A stretch of 17,821 nucleotides of DNA from JAGVVZ01 sp964373165 (GCA_964373165.1 CAYJTF010000015.1:1-17821), one strand, 5' to 3'. Counted from the stretch's first letter, positions 1 to 6,056 are shown. Notes: a model not told the origin generated them from the sequence alone. Translations and numbers: made by a program.

Positions 1-2
1 AA

Positions 3-86
3 GGGGATTTGATATTCACATTATTTTCTACACATCCAGGTACAGGAGAAAGAGTCAAGAAGTTAAGGGAAATGAAAATAAGGTGA
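3..86 (+). CDS. htpX: C-terminal end of an HtpX-like M48 metalloprotease (5' end outside window)
   Basis: Only the last 27 codons are present, ending at TGA 84-86. The peptide contains LFSTHPGTGERVKKLREM, which matches the typical tail of membrane-bound M48 (HtpX) zinc proteases, where an LFSTHP..ERI..L block follows the catalytic domain. The zinc-binding HExxH motif lies upstream of the window and cannot be checked. Members of this family degrade misfolded membrane proteins at the cytoplasmic face. The rhodanese gene starts 4 nt after the stop, so the two are probably cotranscribed. The assignment rests on one short conserved block and is moderately secure. Confidence 0.6.
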   Translation, partial: GDLIFTLFSTHPGTGERVKKLREMKIR

Positions 87-90
87 ATTT

Positions 91-447
91 ATGAGTGATG
101 CGGTAAAATTTTTTGAAGAGAAGTTAAAGTATGAGATAGATCCTTATAGTGTAAGACTAATTGTAGATAAAAAAGATAATCGATATGTTATTGTTGATGT
201 TAGGAGTTCAGAATCATATAAAGAAGGTCATGTTCCTGAAGCAATAAATGTGCCGGGAAATGAACTAGATAAACATATAAATAAATTACCTAGAAATAAA
301 AAATTAATTTTGTATTGCTATCATGTGACGTGTTTTGCTGCGCCCAAAGCTGCATTAGAACTAGCAAAAAGGGGTTTTGAAGTAATGGAGATGGTTGGTG
401 GTTTTGATGAGTGGCAGAAACACGGTCATCCAGTAGAAAAAAGTTAA
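91..447 (+). CDS. Single-domain rhodanese-like sulfurtransferase
   Basis: A 118-residue, single rhodanese domain. The sequence shows the usual order: VIVDVRSSESYKEGHVPEA (CH2A-like motif, about residues 33-51), then the core strand LILYC with the presumed persulfide-carrying Cys76 in a CYHVTC loop, then GGFDEWQKHGHPV (about 103-115). In this subgroup the loop is C-Y-x-x-x-C-x-A-A rather than the classical CRxGxR, and a second cysteine (Cys81) lies close by. Rhodanese domains carry sulfane sulfur on the loop cysteine and pass it to acceptors; the acceptor here is unknown. There is no signal peptide, so it is cytosolic. It follows the HtpX-like gene by 4 nt and is probably read from its promoter. 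Confidence 0.88.
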   Translation: MSDAVKFFEEKLKYEIDPYSVRLIVDKKDNRYVIVDVRSSESYKEGHVPEAINVPGNELDKHINKLPRNKKLILYCYHVTCFAAPKAALELAKRGFEVMEMVGGFDEWQKHGHPVEKS

Positions 448-469
448 TTTTCATTTGATCTTCTTTATT

Positions 470-1174
470 TTATTTTCCTAAATAAAAATTTCTTTTGTTC
501 TCATCAAATCTTTCGATAGCATATCTTAAAGTTGTTCGTGGTATTCTATTATAATGGTTCTTCAAAAACTGTTCTTCTATATACTGATTTCTTTTGCCAA
601 TTTCTCTTAACATCCATCCAACAGCTTTATGTATGAGATCATGTTTGTCATCCAAAAGTAATTCAGAAATTTTCAACGCGTCTTCAAATTCATTATTTTT
701 TATGAATTCGAACGTCGATATTATGGCTATTCTTCTTTCCCAAAGGCTGCTTGATTTAGCTAGCTTGTATAGAACAGATTTGTCTTTTTTCAGAAGATGG
801 TTGCCTACTATGTTTGATGCAGACAAGTCAACCAGATCCCAGTTATTCACGTTTTTTGTGTTTTTCAAATAAAAATCGAATATTTTTTTCTTAGTTATTT
901 CATCTGACTTCTTATATTTTTCAACAAGAATTAGCAATGAAGTCAACCTGTATTCATGTATTTTACTACGAATCAATTCATGGATTTTTTCTAATTCCAA
1001 GTCTAGATATCTTTTTGCTATTTTTCGTTGATCTGGCACTTTGATGCCGAGAAACATATCGCCTTCCCCATAATCACCCTTTCCTGTTTTAAAGAATCGA
1101 GACAGTATTTCAGCTTTTTGTGGATCAGATAATTTTTTCAGATCGTTCTTTATTCCGTTCAACATAAAATCCAT
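470..1174 (-). CDS. AlkD-like DNA alkylation-repair glycosylase (HEAT-like repeats)
   Basis: 234 residues, close to the length of Bacillus cereus AlkD (237). The protein is almost all helical with ALK-repeat character. Diagnostic positions are visible: NNWDLVDLSA with Trp112 and Asp116, spaced like the AlkD catalytic Trp/Asp pair, and SSLWERRIAI with Arg147/Arg148 matching the conserved Arg motif. AlkD enzymes remove bulky or cationic alkylated bases (N3-methyladenine, N7-methylguanine) without flipping the base. A minus-strand TATA-like sequence (CATATATA near 1194-1203) lies about 24 nt upstream of the ATG, so it is probably transcribed alone. It lies downstream of tRNA-Lys(CUU) on the same strand. 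A second in-frame ATG at codon 4 is an alternative start. Family assignment is good; substrate range is inferred. Confidence 0.87.
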   Translation of the reverse strand: MDFMLNGIKNDLKKLSDPQKAEILSRFFKTGKGDYGEGDMFLGIKVPDQRKIAKRYLDLELEKIHELIRSKIHEYRLTSLLILVEKYKKSDEITKKKIFDFYLKNTKNVNNWDLVDLSASNIVGNHLLKKDKSVLYKLAKSSSLWERRIAIISTFEFIKNNEFEDALKISELLLDDKHDLIHKAVGWMLREIGKRNQYIEEQFLKNHYNRIPRTTLRYAIERFDENKRNFYLGK

Positions 1175-1262
1175 TAAGATATAGTAGTGTTTGTATATAT
1201 GATTATTTTCAGTTTTAATTGTTTCACTTCTACACTATATCGTCTTAGATTTTGAGGTTTGA

Positions 1263-1336
1263 TGGGCTCGGAGAGATTTGAACTCTCGACCAACTGATTA
1301 AGAGTCAGCTGCTCTTCCATGCTGAGCTACGAGCCC
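1263..1336 (-). tRNA. tRNA-Lys (anticodon CUU)
   Basis: The minus strand folds into a full cloverleaf. The acceptor stem pairs GGGCTCG (5' end at 1336) with CGAGCCC, with discriminator A at 1263. The D-arm is GCTC/GAGC, the anticodon stem GCTGA/TCAGT encloses the loop CTCTTAA (anticodon CUU), and the T-arm is GAGAG-TTCAAAT-CTCTC. CCA is not encoded. The first 10 nt overlap the end of the Nudix gene, whose stop codon TAG is tRNA positions 8-10. No TATA box is evident about 26 nt upstream, so the tRNA is probably cut out of the Nudix operon transcript. Confidence 0.97.
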
Positions 1337-1764
1337 TTTGTTGACCAATAAGTGCCTCCTTTCCTTTTCCACTCTAAATAATCTTTTAATATTTTTGAAT
1401 GATCGAAAGCTAAATTATTAAAATCTATACTTCTCACATCAATCCACATAGCTTCTGATGCATCATCACTGCCTTCTACATTTCCTTTTATTGGTTTAGC
1501 AACAAACACAGAACTTATAGTGTGCTTTCTTGGATCTCTTTTTGGATCAGAATAAATTCCTAGTATATCTGTTAGTTCTACATCCAGCCTCGTTTCCTCT
1601 TTAGTTTCTCTCATTGCTGCATTTTCTACTCTTTCTCCGTATTCTACGAATCCTCCAGGTAAAGCAAGCTTGCCCTTATGTGGTTCTTTCTTCCTCCTTA
1701 TAAGGATAATCTTATTGTCATGTTCCACTATTATGTCTACAGTTGTTGCAGGATTTTTATACAT
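1327..1764 (-). CDS. Nudix hydrolase (ADP-ribose pyrophosphatase-like)
   Basis: 145 residues with a Nudix fold. The Nudix box starts at GGFVEYGE and continues with the RETKEE core, so the metal-binding REXXEE glutamates are intact. The usual Gly after EE-x is Arg here (EETRLDV instead of EETGLDV). The block SDPKRDPRKHTISSVFVA is typical of archaeal ADP-ribose pyrophosphatase-like Nudix proteins, which hydrolyse NDP-X substrates. The ATG (1762-1764) directly abuts the CutA stop (TAGATG), so translation is coupled. At the other end the reading frame enters tRNA-Lys(CUU) and stops on conserved tRNA bases. Substrate not determined from sequence. Confidence 0.9.
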   Translation of the reverse strand: MYKNPATTVDIIVEHDNKIILIRRKKEPHKGKLALPGGFVEYGERVENAAMRETKEETRLDVELTDILGIYSDPKRDPRKHTISSVFVAKPIKGNVEGSDDASEAMWIDVRSIDFNNLAFDHSKILKDYLEWKRKGGTYWSTKGS

Positions 1765-2073
1765 CTAATCACTTGTAACTTCCTTTAACCATTTGCTATA
1801 TTCTTCGTTTATGCTTTCTATTTTTATCTCGCTTATAAATGGTACAGAATAAGGATGATTTTTTTTGATTTCTTCGAATAATTTTTTGACTAGTTCCTTT
1901 CTGGTTTTGAATATTAATAGCGTCTCCTTTTCTTCCCCTATTTCTCCTTTCCAGAGGAATTTACTAAACTCTAAAGGCACGCTAATTATACACCCTGCTA
2001 ATTTTGATTCTAGAATAGCATCAGCTAAATTTACACTTTTATCCTTCGGTACTGTTGTTAATACTAATCGCAT
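1765..2073 (-). CDS. cutA: CutA-family divalent-cation tolerance protein
   Basis: 102 residues from the ATG at 2073. An upstream ATG at 2139 is open, but the start at 2073 fits the family N-terminus (MRLVLTTVP) and is preceded by AGAAGGTGT, a good ribosome binding site. CutA signatures are visible: KLAGCIISVP, a FLWKGEI strand, the LLIFKTR strand and HPYSVPFIS near the C-terminus. CutA forms a ferredoxin-like trimer, binds Cu(II) and other divalent ions in some species, and has no settled enzymatic role. The start overlaps the end of the EndoIII-like gene by 35 nt, and the stop touches the Nudix ATG. The three genes therefore form one compact operon. Confidence 0.92.
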   Translation of the reverse strand: MRLVLTTVPKDKSVNLADAILESKLAGCIISVPLEFSKFLWKGEIGEEKETLLIFKTRKELVKKLFEEIKKNHPYSVPFISEIKIESINEEYSKWLKEVTSD

Positions 2074-2704
2074 ATTTACACCTTCTATTGAGCGGACATA
2101 TATTACATTTGGGTTTTGGTTTACAAATATTCTTACCAAGTTGAACTATTAAAGCATGAAATTCTTTAAACACTTCTATACTTTTCTCTAATTTTTCTTC
2201 GAAAAAAATTCTTGTTTTTTCATAGTTATTCCAGTTTATAATTCCTATTCTGTTGAAAATTCTATGAGTGTATGCATCCACAACAAAAATTGGTTTTTCA
2301 GCAGCATATAATATCATAGAGTCAGCAGTTTCTTTTCCCACTCCGTTTATTGATAAAAGCTCTTTTCTTAATTGTTCTTTAGGCAAATTGAAGAATTTTC
2401 CCAAATTGCCATCATATTTTTTGAACATAAAATTCAGGAAATTTTTTAGTCTTTTTGTTTTGATTTTGTAAAAACCACTGGGTTTAATCGTTTTTTCAAT
2501 TTTTTTTACAGCAGCTTTATGCAGCGAAACTTCATTCAGCATATTTTCTTTCTTTAAGTTTTGGATAGCTTTCTCTACATTTCTCCAAGAGGTCTGCTGG
2601 GTTAAAATTGCCCCGACAATAATTTCAAATCTTGTCTCTCCCGGCCACCAATATTGCTCTCCAAAATATTTGAGCAGAGTTTCATAGATTTCCTTGAGAT
2701 CCAT
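2039..2704 (-). CDS. Endonuclease III-family DNA glycosylase with [4Fe-4S] cluster (COG2231 / MpgII-like)
   Basis: 221 residues of HhH-GPD fold. Features in order: WWPGETRFEIIVGAILTQQT (19-38), helix-hairpin-helix SINGVGKETADSMIL (118-132), catalytic Asp143 in VVDAYTHR, and four cluster cysteines Cys194, Cys200, Cys203 and Cys209 (C-x5-C-x2-C-x5-C). The lysine that bifunctional EndoIII uses for the Schiff base (GVGRKTA) is Glu125 here (GVGKETA). That points to a monofunctional glycosylase, as in the Thermotoga MpgII / Helicobacter MagIII group acting on alkylated purines, rather than a bifunctional thymine-glycol enzyme. First gene of the EndoIII-like/CutA/Nudix/tRNA-Lys operon. Fold secure; substrate inferred. 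Confidence 0.88.
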   Translation of the reverse strand: MDLKEIYETLLKYFGEQYWWPGETRFEIIVGAILTQQTSWRNVEKAIQNLKKENMLNEVSLHKAAVKKIEKTIKPSGFYKIKTKRLKNFLNFMFKKYDGNLGKFFNLPKEQLRKELLSINGVGKETADSMILYAAEKPIFVVDAYTHRIFNRIGIINWNNYEKTRIFFEEKLEKSIEVFKEFHALIVQLGKNICKPKPKCNICPLNRRCKYAISINNSTEG

Positions 2705-2841
2705 ATAAATGAATTGTGGCTATATTACTAATCTTTTATCGAAATGATAATATTAAAAAAATATTTTTAATGGTTAACGGCAGATTACGCCCTTTTTATT
2801 TAACGTCTTTAAACCGCCTTTAAGGCACTTTTAGGCACAGA

Positions 2842-2848
2842 TTAAATA
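2842..2848 (+). promoter_or_regulatory. TATA box of the 2871 gene
   Basis: TTAAATA is centred 26 nt before the ATG at 2871, the spacing expected for leaderless archaeal transcription. Just upstream are a near-palindrome GCCTT-T-AAGGC (2816-2826) and two similar 10-mers (TTTAAGGCAC, TTTTAGGCAC) that could be regulator sites. Confidence 0.5.
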
Positions 2849-2870
2849 GGTTGTAATCACATTATTATTA

Positions 2871-3194
2871 ATGTCACACAAAAATGGTTATAATTGGAAT
2901 AATACAAATGGCGCTTGGATATATGGTCCTAAAGAAGGTGATTATTTAATTAGTATTGAATTGATGTCTGGTCCTGCTGACAAATATTCGGTTCATATTA
3001 GAAGATATGATATAGCTTCACTATATAGACGAGCATTTTCTGGTAACCCTGAAGGATTGATAGGCGATGTCTTAACAGGATTAACTTTGTCTGAAGTGCT
3101 GACTCTTTTAAAAGCCTATAATGAACACAATAAACACAAAATACCTATACCAGATGATTTTACTCGAACTAAAACACTACCTCTTGCAGTTTAG
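2871..3194 (+). CDS. Hypothetical protein, 107 aa, family not recognised
   Basis: I do not recognise this protein. It is soluble and mixed alpha/beta, with an aromatic and Asn-rich N-terminus (YNWNNTNGAWIYGP), then a strand region (DYLISIELM, YSVHIRRYDI), a helix containing SLYRRAF, and a leucine-rich helix (GLTLSEVLTLLKAYNEH). It ends in a short proline-containing tail. There is no signal peptide, membrane helix or metal motif. It has its own TATA box for leaderless expression and converges on the Cys-rich ORF at 3203-3472 with an 8-nt gap. Coding status is supported by promoter spacing and protein-like composition only. Confidence 0.65.
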   Translation: MSHKNGYNWNNTNGAWIYGPKEGDYLISIELMSGPADKYSVHIRRYDIASLYRRAFSGNPEGLIGDVLTGLTLSEVLTLLKAYNEHNKHKIPIPDDFTRTKTLPLAV

Positions 3195-3202
3195 CTAAAA
3201 TT

Positions 3203-3472
3203 TTAATAAAACCGACTTATATTTTTATGCTCCTCCAAACAATAATCGCATATATAACAAAAATCAGGTCCTGAAGATTGGACTAATTTTCTATGCTCTG
3301 TATTAATAGGAACCAACGGTACATAATAAGTGACACCATTTAAATCTATTCTATAATGACTAGTAGAATCTCGCGGGGTTCTTAATGAAGGAAATTCATC
3401 AGGATGCAGATAACAACAATAACAGGGCCATGTAGTTGGTATCTTGAATGGTGATGTTATAGTGACCCACAG
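3203..3472 (-). CDS. Cys-rich small ORF without a canonical start codon (possible zinc-binding protein or remnant)
   Basis: The minus strand is open for 90 codons from 3475 to TAA at 3203-3205, filling an otherwise empty 400-nt gap. The translation has two cysteine clusters: PCYCCYLHPDEF near the N-terminus and FCYICDYCLEEHK near the C-terminus. This resembles a treble-clef or zinc-ribbon arrangement with His ligands. No in-frame ATG, GTG or TTG precedes the first cluster. The only candidates are CTG (3472) or an ATA a few codons later, and a stop (TAA) lies directly upstream. It may use a rare start codon, have lost its start by mutation, or be a 5'-truncated relic. The conserved-looking Cys pattern argues against chance. 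Function unknown. Confidence 0.45.
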   Translation of the reverse strand: MWVTITSPFKIPTTWPCYCCYLHPDEFPSLRTPRDSTSHYRIDLNGVTYYVPLVPINTEHRKLVQSSGPDFCYICDYCLEEHKNISRFY

Positions 3473-3597
3473 ATATTATAATAGGAATGATTTAAACTAA
3501 TTTTCATTAGAAATTATACAGAAATTTAAATTTCCATTAAGTTAAAATTATGTTGTATTCACCTTTACTATTTATAAAAATAAGTATGAATTGCGAG

Positions 3598-3671
3598 TGG
3601 GCCGAGCAAGATTTGAACTCGCGACCAACGGATTAAAAGTCCGCTGCTCTACCATGCTGAGCTACCGGCCC
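3598..3671 (-). tRNA. tRNA-Lys (anticodon UUU)
   Basis: Full cloverleaf on the minus strand. The acceptor GGGCCGG (5' end at 3671) pairs with TCGGCCC, with discriminator A at 3598. The D-arm is GCTC/GAGC, the anticodon stem GCGGA/TCCGT encloses CTTTTAA (anticodon UUU), and the T-arm is GCGAG-TTCAAAT-CTTGC. No encoded CCA. The first 23 nt are also the last codons of the dephospho-CoA kinase gene, whose stop TAG is tRNA positions 21-23. With tRNA-Lys(CUU) at 1263-1336, this window carries both lysine isoacceptors. Confidence 0.97.
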
Positions 3672-4164
3672 TTTCAAATTTCTTTAACAATTCTTTCATT
3701 TTTTTCTTTAAATCATTATTTACTTCTGTTAAAACAAATCCTTTATCAAAAAAGCCATATAAAACATAAGAACCTATCTCTGCCTCTAAAGCTGCGGGGA
3801 GGAAGGCCATGTCTTCTTCGCCATCTACCGATATTTTTCCATTTTCTCTGCTTTCCAAAATATTTTTAACTGCTTTCCAAAGTTCTTTTGTTACAGTTCC
3901 GGGCGAATTCTTAACATTTGATGTTTTTGCTTTATATGATTCCAGCTTGAATTTCACTTCATCTGGAATACTCTGTTTTTTTTCCTTTTTATCAAAAATT
4001 ATTAATTTTGGTTCGTATCCGTGGCACAACAAATTAAAACTTATTCTATCACCTATTGCGATAACGGTTTTTTTATCAATAATTTTTTGTATGTTTTCCA
4101 CAGAAGAATATATTTGCCCGTATGCAATTTTAAACTCTCTCCTTAGAGTTTGCGGTAATATCAA
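3649..4164 (-). CDS. GTP-dependent dephospho-CoA kinase (DUF359 family)
   Basis: 171 residues matching the archaeal DUF359 family, which phosphorylates dephospho-CoA with GTP in the last step of coenzyme A synthesis. Visible family blocks are VIAIGDRISFNLL (residues about 34-46), LIIFDKKEKK, VKNSPGTVTKELW (about 104-116), VDGEEDMAFLPAAL (about 133-146) and GSYVLYGFFDKGFVLTEV. The start is probably TTG at 4164, giving MILPQTLRREF, which fits the usual N-terminus. The frame stays open upstream but has no ATG. The 3' end runs 23 nt into tRNA-Lys(UUU), so the last residues (RAGSSAW) are encoded by tRNA sequence. It follows the 74-aa membrane protein by 50 nt. Confidence 0.88.
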   Translation of the reverse strand: MILPQTLRREFKIAYGQIYSSVENIQKIIDKKTVIAIGDRISFNLLCHGYEPKLIIFDKKEKKQSIPDEVKFKLESYKAKTSNVKNSPGTVTKELWKAVKNILESRENGKISVDGEEDMAFLPAALEAEIGSYVLYGFFDKGFVLTEVNNDLKKKMKELLKKFERAGSSAW

Positions 4165-4214
4165 AGTTTCGTTTAATATGAACGACCTCTTTAATAATAA
4201 ATTTTTAATAGATA

Positions 4215-4439
4215 TTAATTAACACGATTACCGTCTCTACGAACATAAGGTGCAACAGAACCATCTAATTTTTCATCCCGTCCTAAATAAACTCTTATGA
4301 TAAAACAGTCTGCTATTATACCTGAAATTAGACCCACATAAGGTCCGGCATTAATCAATGGACCGCCAAGCCATGCGCCAAGGATGGTAGAACTGACTGG
4401 TACGGCCAATAATATCATATAATTAGCGGCTTTGCCCAC
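4215..4439 (-). CDS. Small two-helix membrane protein, unknown function
   Basis: 74 residues from GTG 4439. Two hydrophobic segments are visible: MILLAVPVSSTILGAWLG (about 8-25) and VGLISGIIADCFIIRVYLG (about 35-53). A basic, soluble C-terminal tail of about 20 residues follows. No family is recognised. The gene begins 12 nt after the L37e stop in the same frame, so it is almost certainly cotranscribed with LSm and L37e. ATG at codon 8 is an alternative start but would cut into the first helix. Its place between ribosomal protein and CoA synthesis genes says nothing firm about function. Confidence 0.7.
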   Translation of the reverse strand: MGKAANYMILLAVPVSSTILGAWLGGPLINAGPYVGLISGIIADCFIIRVYLGRDEKLDGSVAPYVRRDGNRVN

Positions 4440-4451
4440 AATATCACTGAA

Positions 4452-4640
4452 TTACCACTTTCTTTTTCCAGTCAATATCTTGGTTTGCCAAGCATATCTC
4501 TTAATCTTCGGGGTTTCACCGTAGCCGCAAGCAGAGCACTGCTTCTTCCTATAGTGGTAGCTTTTTTTACCGCATCTTCTGCAAAGCACATGCGTTCTTT
4601 TCTGGCGTTTACCCTGTGACGGAGTTCCCTTTCCAACCAT
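4452..4640 (-). CDS. rpl37e: 50S ribosomal protein L37e
   Basis: 62 residues, the normal size of archaeal L37e. The N-terminus MVGKGTPSQGKRQKRTHVLC matches the family (GKGTPSxGK). Four zinc ligands are present: Cys20, Cys23, Cys35 and Cys38 in LCRRCG and QCSACGYG. It is a zinc-ribbon protein bound to 23S rRNA in the large subunit. It lies downstream of the LSm gene, the common archaeal LSm-L37e pairing. The 101-nt gap between them contains GTTTAAATAA, so L37e may also have its own promoter. A GAGTGG sequence a few nt before the ATG could act as ribosome binding site. Confidence 0.97.
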   Translation of the reverse strand: MVGKGTPSQGKRQKRTHVLCRRCGKKSYHYRKKQCSACGYGETPKIKRYAWQTKILTGKRKW

Positions 4641-4742
4641 ATTACCACTCTTTAATTCTATAAAAACTATTATTTAAACTATTGTAATAACTCTATCAAA
4701 AATCAACAAGAAAGAATTTAAGCATTTTCTGACAAACAGGAT

Positions 4743-4958
4743 TTAAACAGGAGATGCGTATAATACATTGTCTCCTCGAATCAACAACACGTTGATCTTC
4801 CTTTTGTTGTCTCCGACTATTTCGACATCTTCTAACCACAAGTTCAAATGCAAGTCTAATGCCTTTAATAAACCAGTGATTTCTTCACCGTTCTTTAGTC
4901 GGATATATACTTTCTTTCCCTTTGCTTTATCTAATGCATCAATTGGTCTGTCTGTCAT
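4743..4958 (-). CDS. LSm / Sm-like archaeal protein (SmAP)
   Basis: 71 residues covering one Sm fold and nothing more. The Sm1 motif spans about residues 17-46 (KVYIRLKNGEEITGLL, then DLHLNLWLEDVE). Sm2 is VLLIRGDNVLYASP at the C-terminus, with the RGDNV signature for RNA binding. SmAPs assemble into heptameric rings that bind U-rich RNA and act in RNA processing and stability. A minus-strand AT-rich TATA-like element at 4982-4990 lies about 28 nt upstream of the ATG, so this is the first gene of the LSm/L37e/membrane protein run. Assignment is firm. Confidence 0.96.
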   Translation of the reverse strand: MTDRPIDALDKAKGKKVYIRLKNGEEITGLLKALDLHLNLWLEDVEIVGDNKRKINVLLIRGDNVLYASPV

Positions 4959-5041
4959 TCTAACACTACTTTGTAAATTCCTATATTTATATGTTTCATA
5001 TTAAAGGAGTAAATTAAGCTTAAATACTTTTAGTCAACTAT

Positions 5042-5091
5042 ATGACGTTATCAATCAATTTATACAATGCATTATACGATAACATCGTCAT
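5042..5091. repeat. Imperfect inverted repeat between divergent genes
   Basis: ATGACGTTATC (5042-5052) faces GATAAC-ATC-GTCAT (5078-5091); the arms are complementary apart from a 3-nt ATC insertion, with a 25-nt spacer. It lies between the divergently transcribed LSm and zincin genes, upstream of both core promoters. It could be an operator or an RNA hairpin; no regulator is known. Confidence 0.35.
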
Positions 5092-5145
5092 TTTCACTTC
5101 CAGAGAAAGTATTTAAGAAATGATATATAATTATATAGGTTTAGC

Positions 5146-5655
5146 ATGTCTTCAAAAAACGTATTCCATTCGAGATTAGACGATTCTGATTCGATATCAG
5201 ATATTTTTGAGTTAGTCAAGGATGTTGTCAGGGTTTCAATTAAAAAAAGCAGATCAGGTTTGATGCTAGGAATAACTGAATTGGGTTCTAATTCCAACGG
5301 CTTTGTCGGTGCCTTTTATCCAGTAGGGTCAAATATCATAATAATGAATAAAACTCCATTGAGAAGAATTCAAGAAACAAACCCTTCGCTGTATAAGCCA
5401 TACATATTCCACGTATTACTGCACGAATATCTGCATACACTTGGAATACTTGACGAGAAGGTGGTCAGATTCATGTCGACTGAAATATCTAAAAGAATTT
5501 TCGGCGAAAGTCATATAGTTACTCAGATGTCTCTGGATTTTTCTGGATTTATCCCAAACACAACATACGCAGGTCTAGATTTCGGGCAACCGAAAACTGG
5601 CGAAATTGAGCTTGTAGATAACTTTGATAAATCTAACGTTACATATATTGCATAG
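5146..5655 (+). CDS. Predicted zincin-like metalloprotein (HExxHxxG)
   Basis: 169 residues. The only recognisable signature is LLHEYLHTLGILDE (residues 91-104), a zincin motif: His93 and His97 as zinc ligands, Glu94 as catalytic base, Gly100, and Asp103/Glu104 as a possible third ligand. Before it lies a strand-rich region (GFVGAFYPVGSNIIIMNKTPL) that could be the edge strand of a protease fold. There is no signal peptide or membrane helix, so a cytosolic location is likely. The gene lies 8 nt before S8e and shares its transcript. Two candidate TATA elements (TTTAAG 5112-5117, TATATAA 5124-5130) precede it. Metalloprotease activity is inferred from the motif alone. Confidence 0.8.
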   Translation: MSSKNVFHSRLDDSDSISDIFELVKDVVRVSIKKSRSGLMLGITELGSNSNGFVGAFYPVGSNIIIMNKTPLRRIQETNPSLYKPYIFHVLLHEYLHTLGILDEKVVRFMSTEISKRIFGESHIVTQMSLDFSGFIPNTTYAGLDFGQPKTGEIELVDNFDKSNVTYIA

Positions 5656-5663
5656 GTGTTTTA

Positions 5664-6056
5664 ATGACTGTGTGGCATATAGAAAGAGGCAAGAAAATAA
5701 CAGGCGGAATAATACACGTCAACAGAAAAAAGAGAAGATTTGAGAAAGGGTCTTCGCCTTTATTGACAACTTTAGATAAGGAGAAGGTTAAATATAATAG
5801 ATTACTTGCGAATCAAATCAAAAAGAGATTAGTCTCGTCAGAATTTGTCAACGCAATGAATTCTCACACAAAAAAAGCAAAGAAAACAAAAATCTTGGCT
5901 ATAGTTGAACATGCGGATAACCAGCACTATACCAGACGAGGCATAATAACTAAAGGGTGCTTGGTTAAAACCGAATCAGGCCTTGTAAGAATCACCAGCA
6001 GACCGTCTCAGCATGGTATACTGAATGGTGTTATAGTCGAAGAGAAATCTAAATGA
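5664..6056 (+). CDS. rps8e: 30S ribosomal protein S8e
   Basis: 130 residues, matching archaeal S8e (about 125-130). The family features are RGKKITGGIIHVNRKKRR near the N-terminus, a lysine-rich centre, and the conserved C-terminal core HADNQHYTRRGIITKGCLV followed by ITSRPSQHGILNGVIVEE. It binds rRNA in the small subunit. It starts 8 nt after the zincin stop with no clear ribosome binding site, so expression depends on the upstream gene's promoter. The assignment is secure. Confidence 0.96.
   Translation: MTVWHIERGKKITGGIIHVNRKKRRFEKGSSPLLTTLDKEKVKYNRLLANQIKKRLVSSEFVNAMNSHTKKAKKTKILAIVEHADNQHYTRRGIITKGCLVKTESGLVRITSRPSQHGILNGVIVEEKSK

Noticed and set aside
594..872. 92-codon plus-strand ORF within the AlkD-like gene
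   Set aside because: Antisense shadow of a well-supported gene; translation has no recognisable motif.
2074..2139. 22-codon N-terminal extension of CutA from ATG 2139
   Set aside because: It lies inside the EndoIII-like coding sequence in another frame, does not resemble CutA, and the ATG at 2073 has a ribosome binding site.
3591..3869. Plus-strand ORF starting across tRNA-Lys(UUU)
   Set aside because: Its N-terminus is antisense tRNA sequence and the rest is antisense to the dephospho-CoA kinase.
5094..5297. Minus-strand ORF over the zincin gene start
   Set aside because: Antisense shadow with no motif and no promoter of its own.
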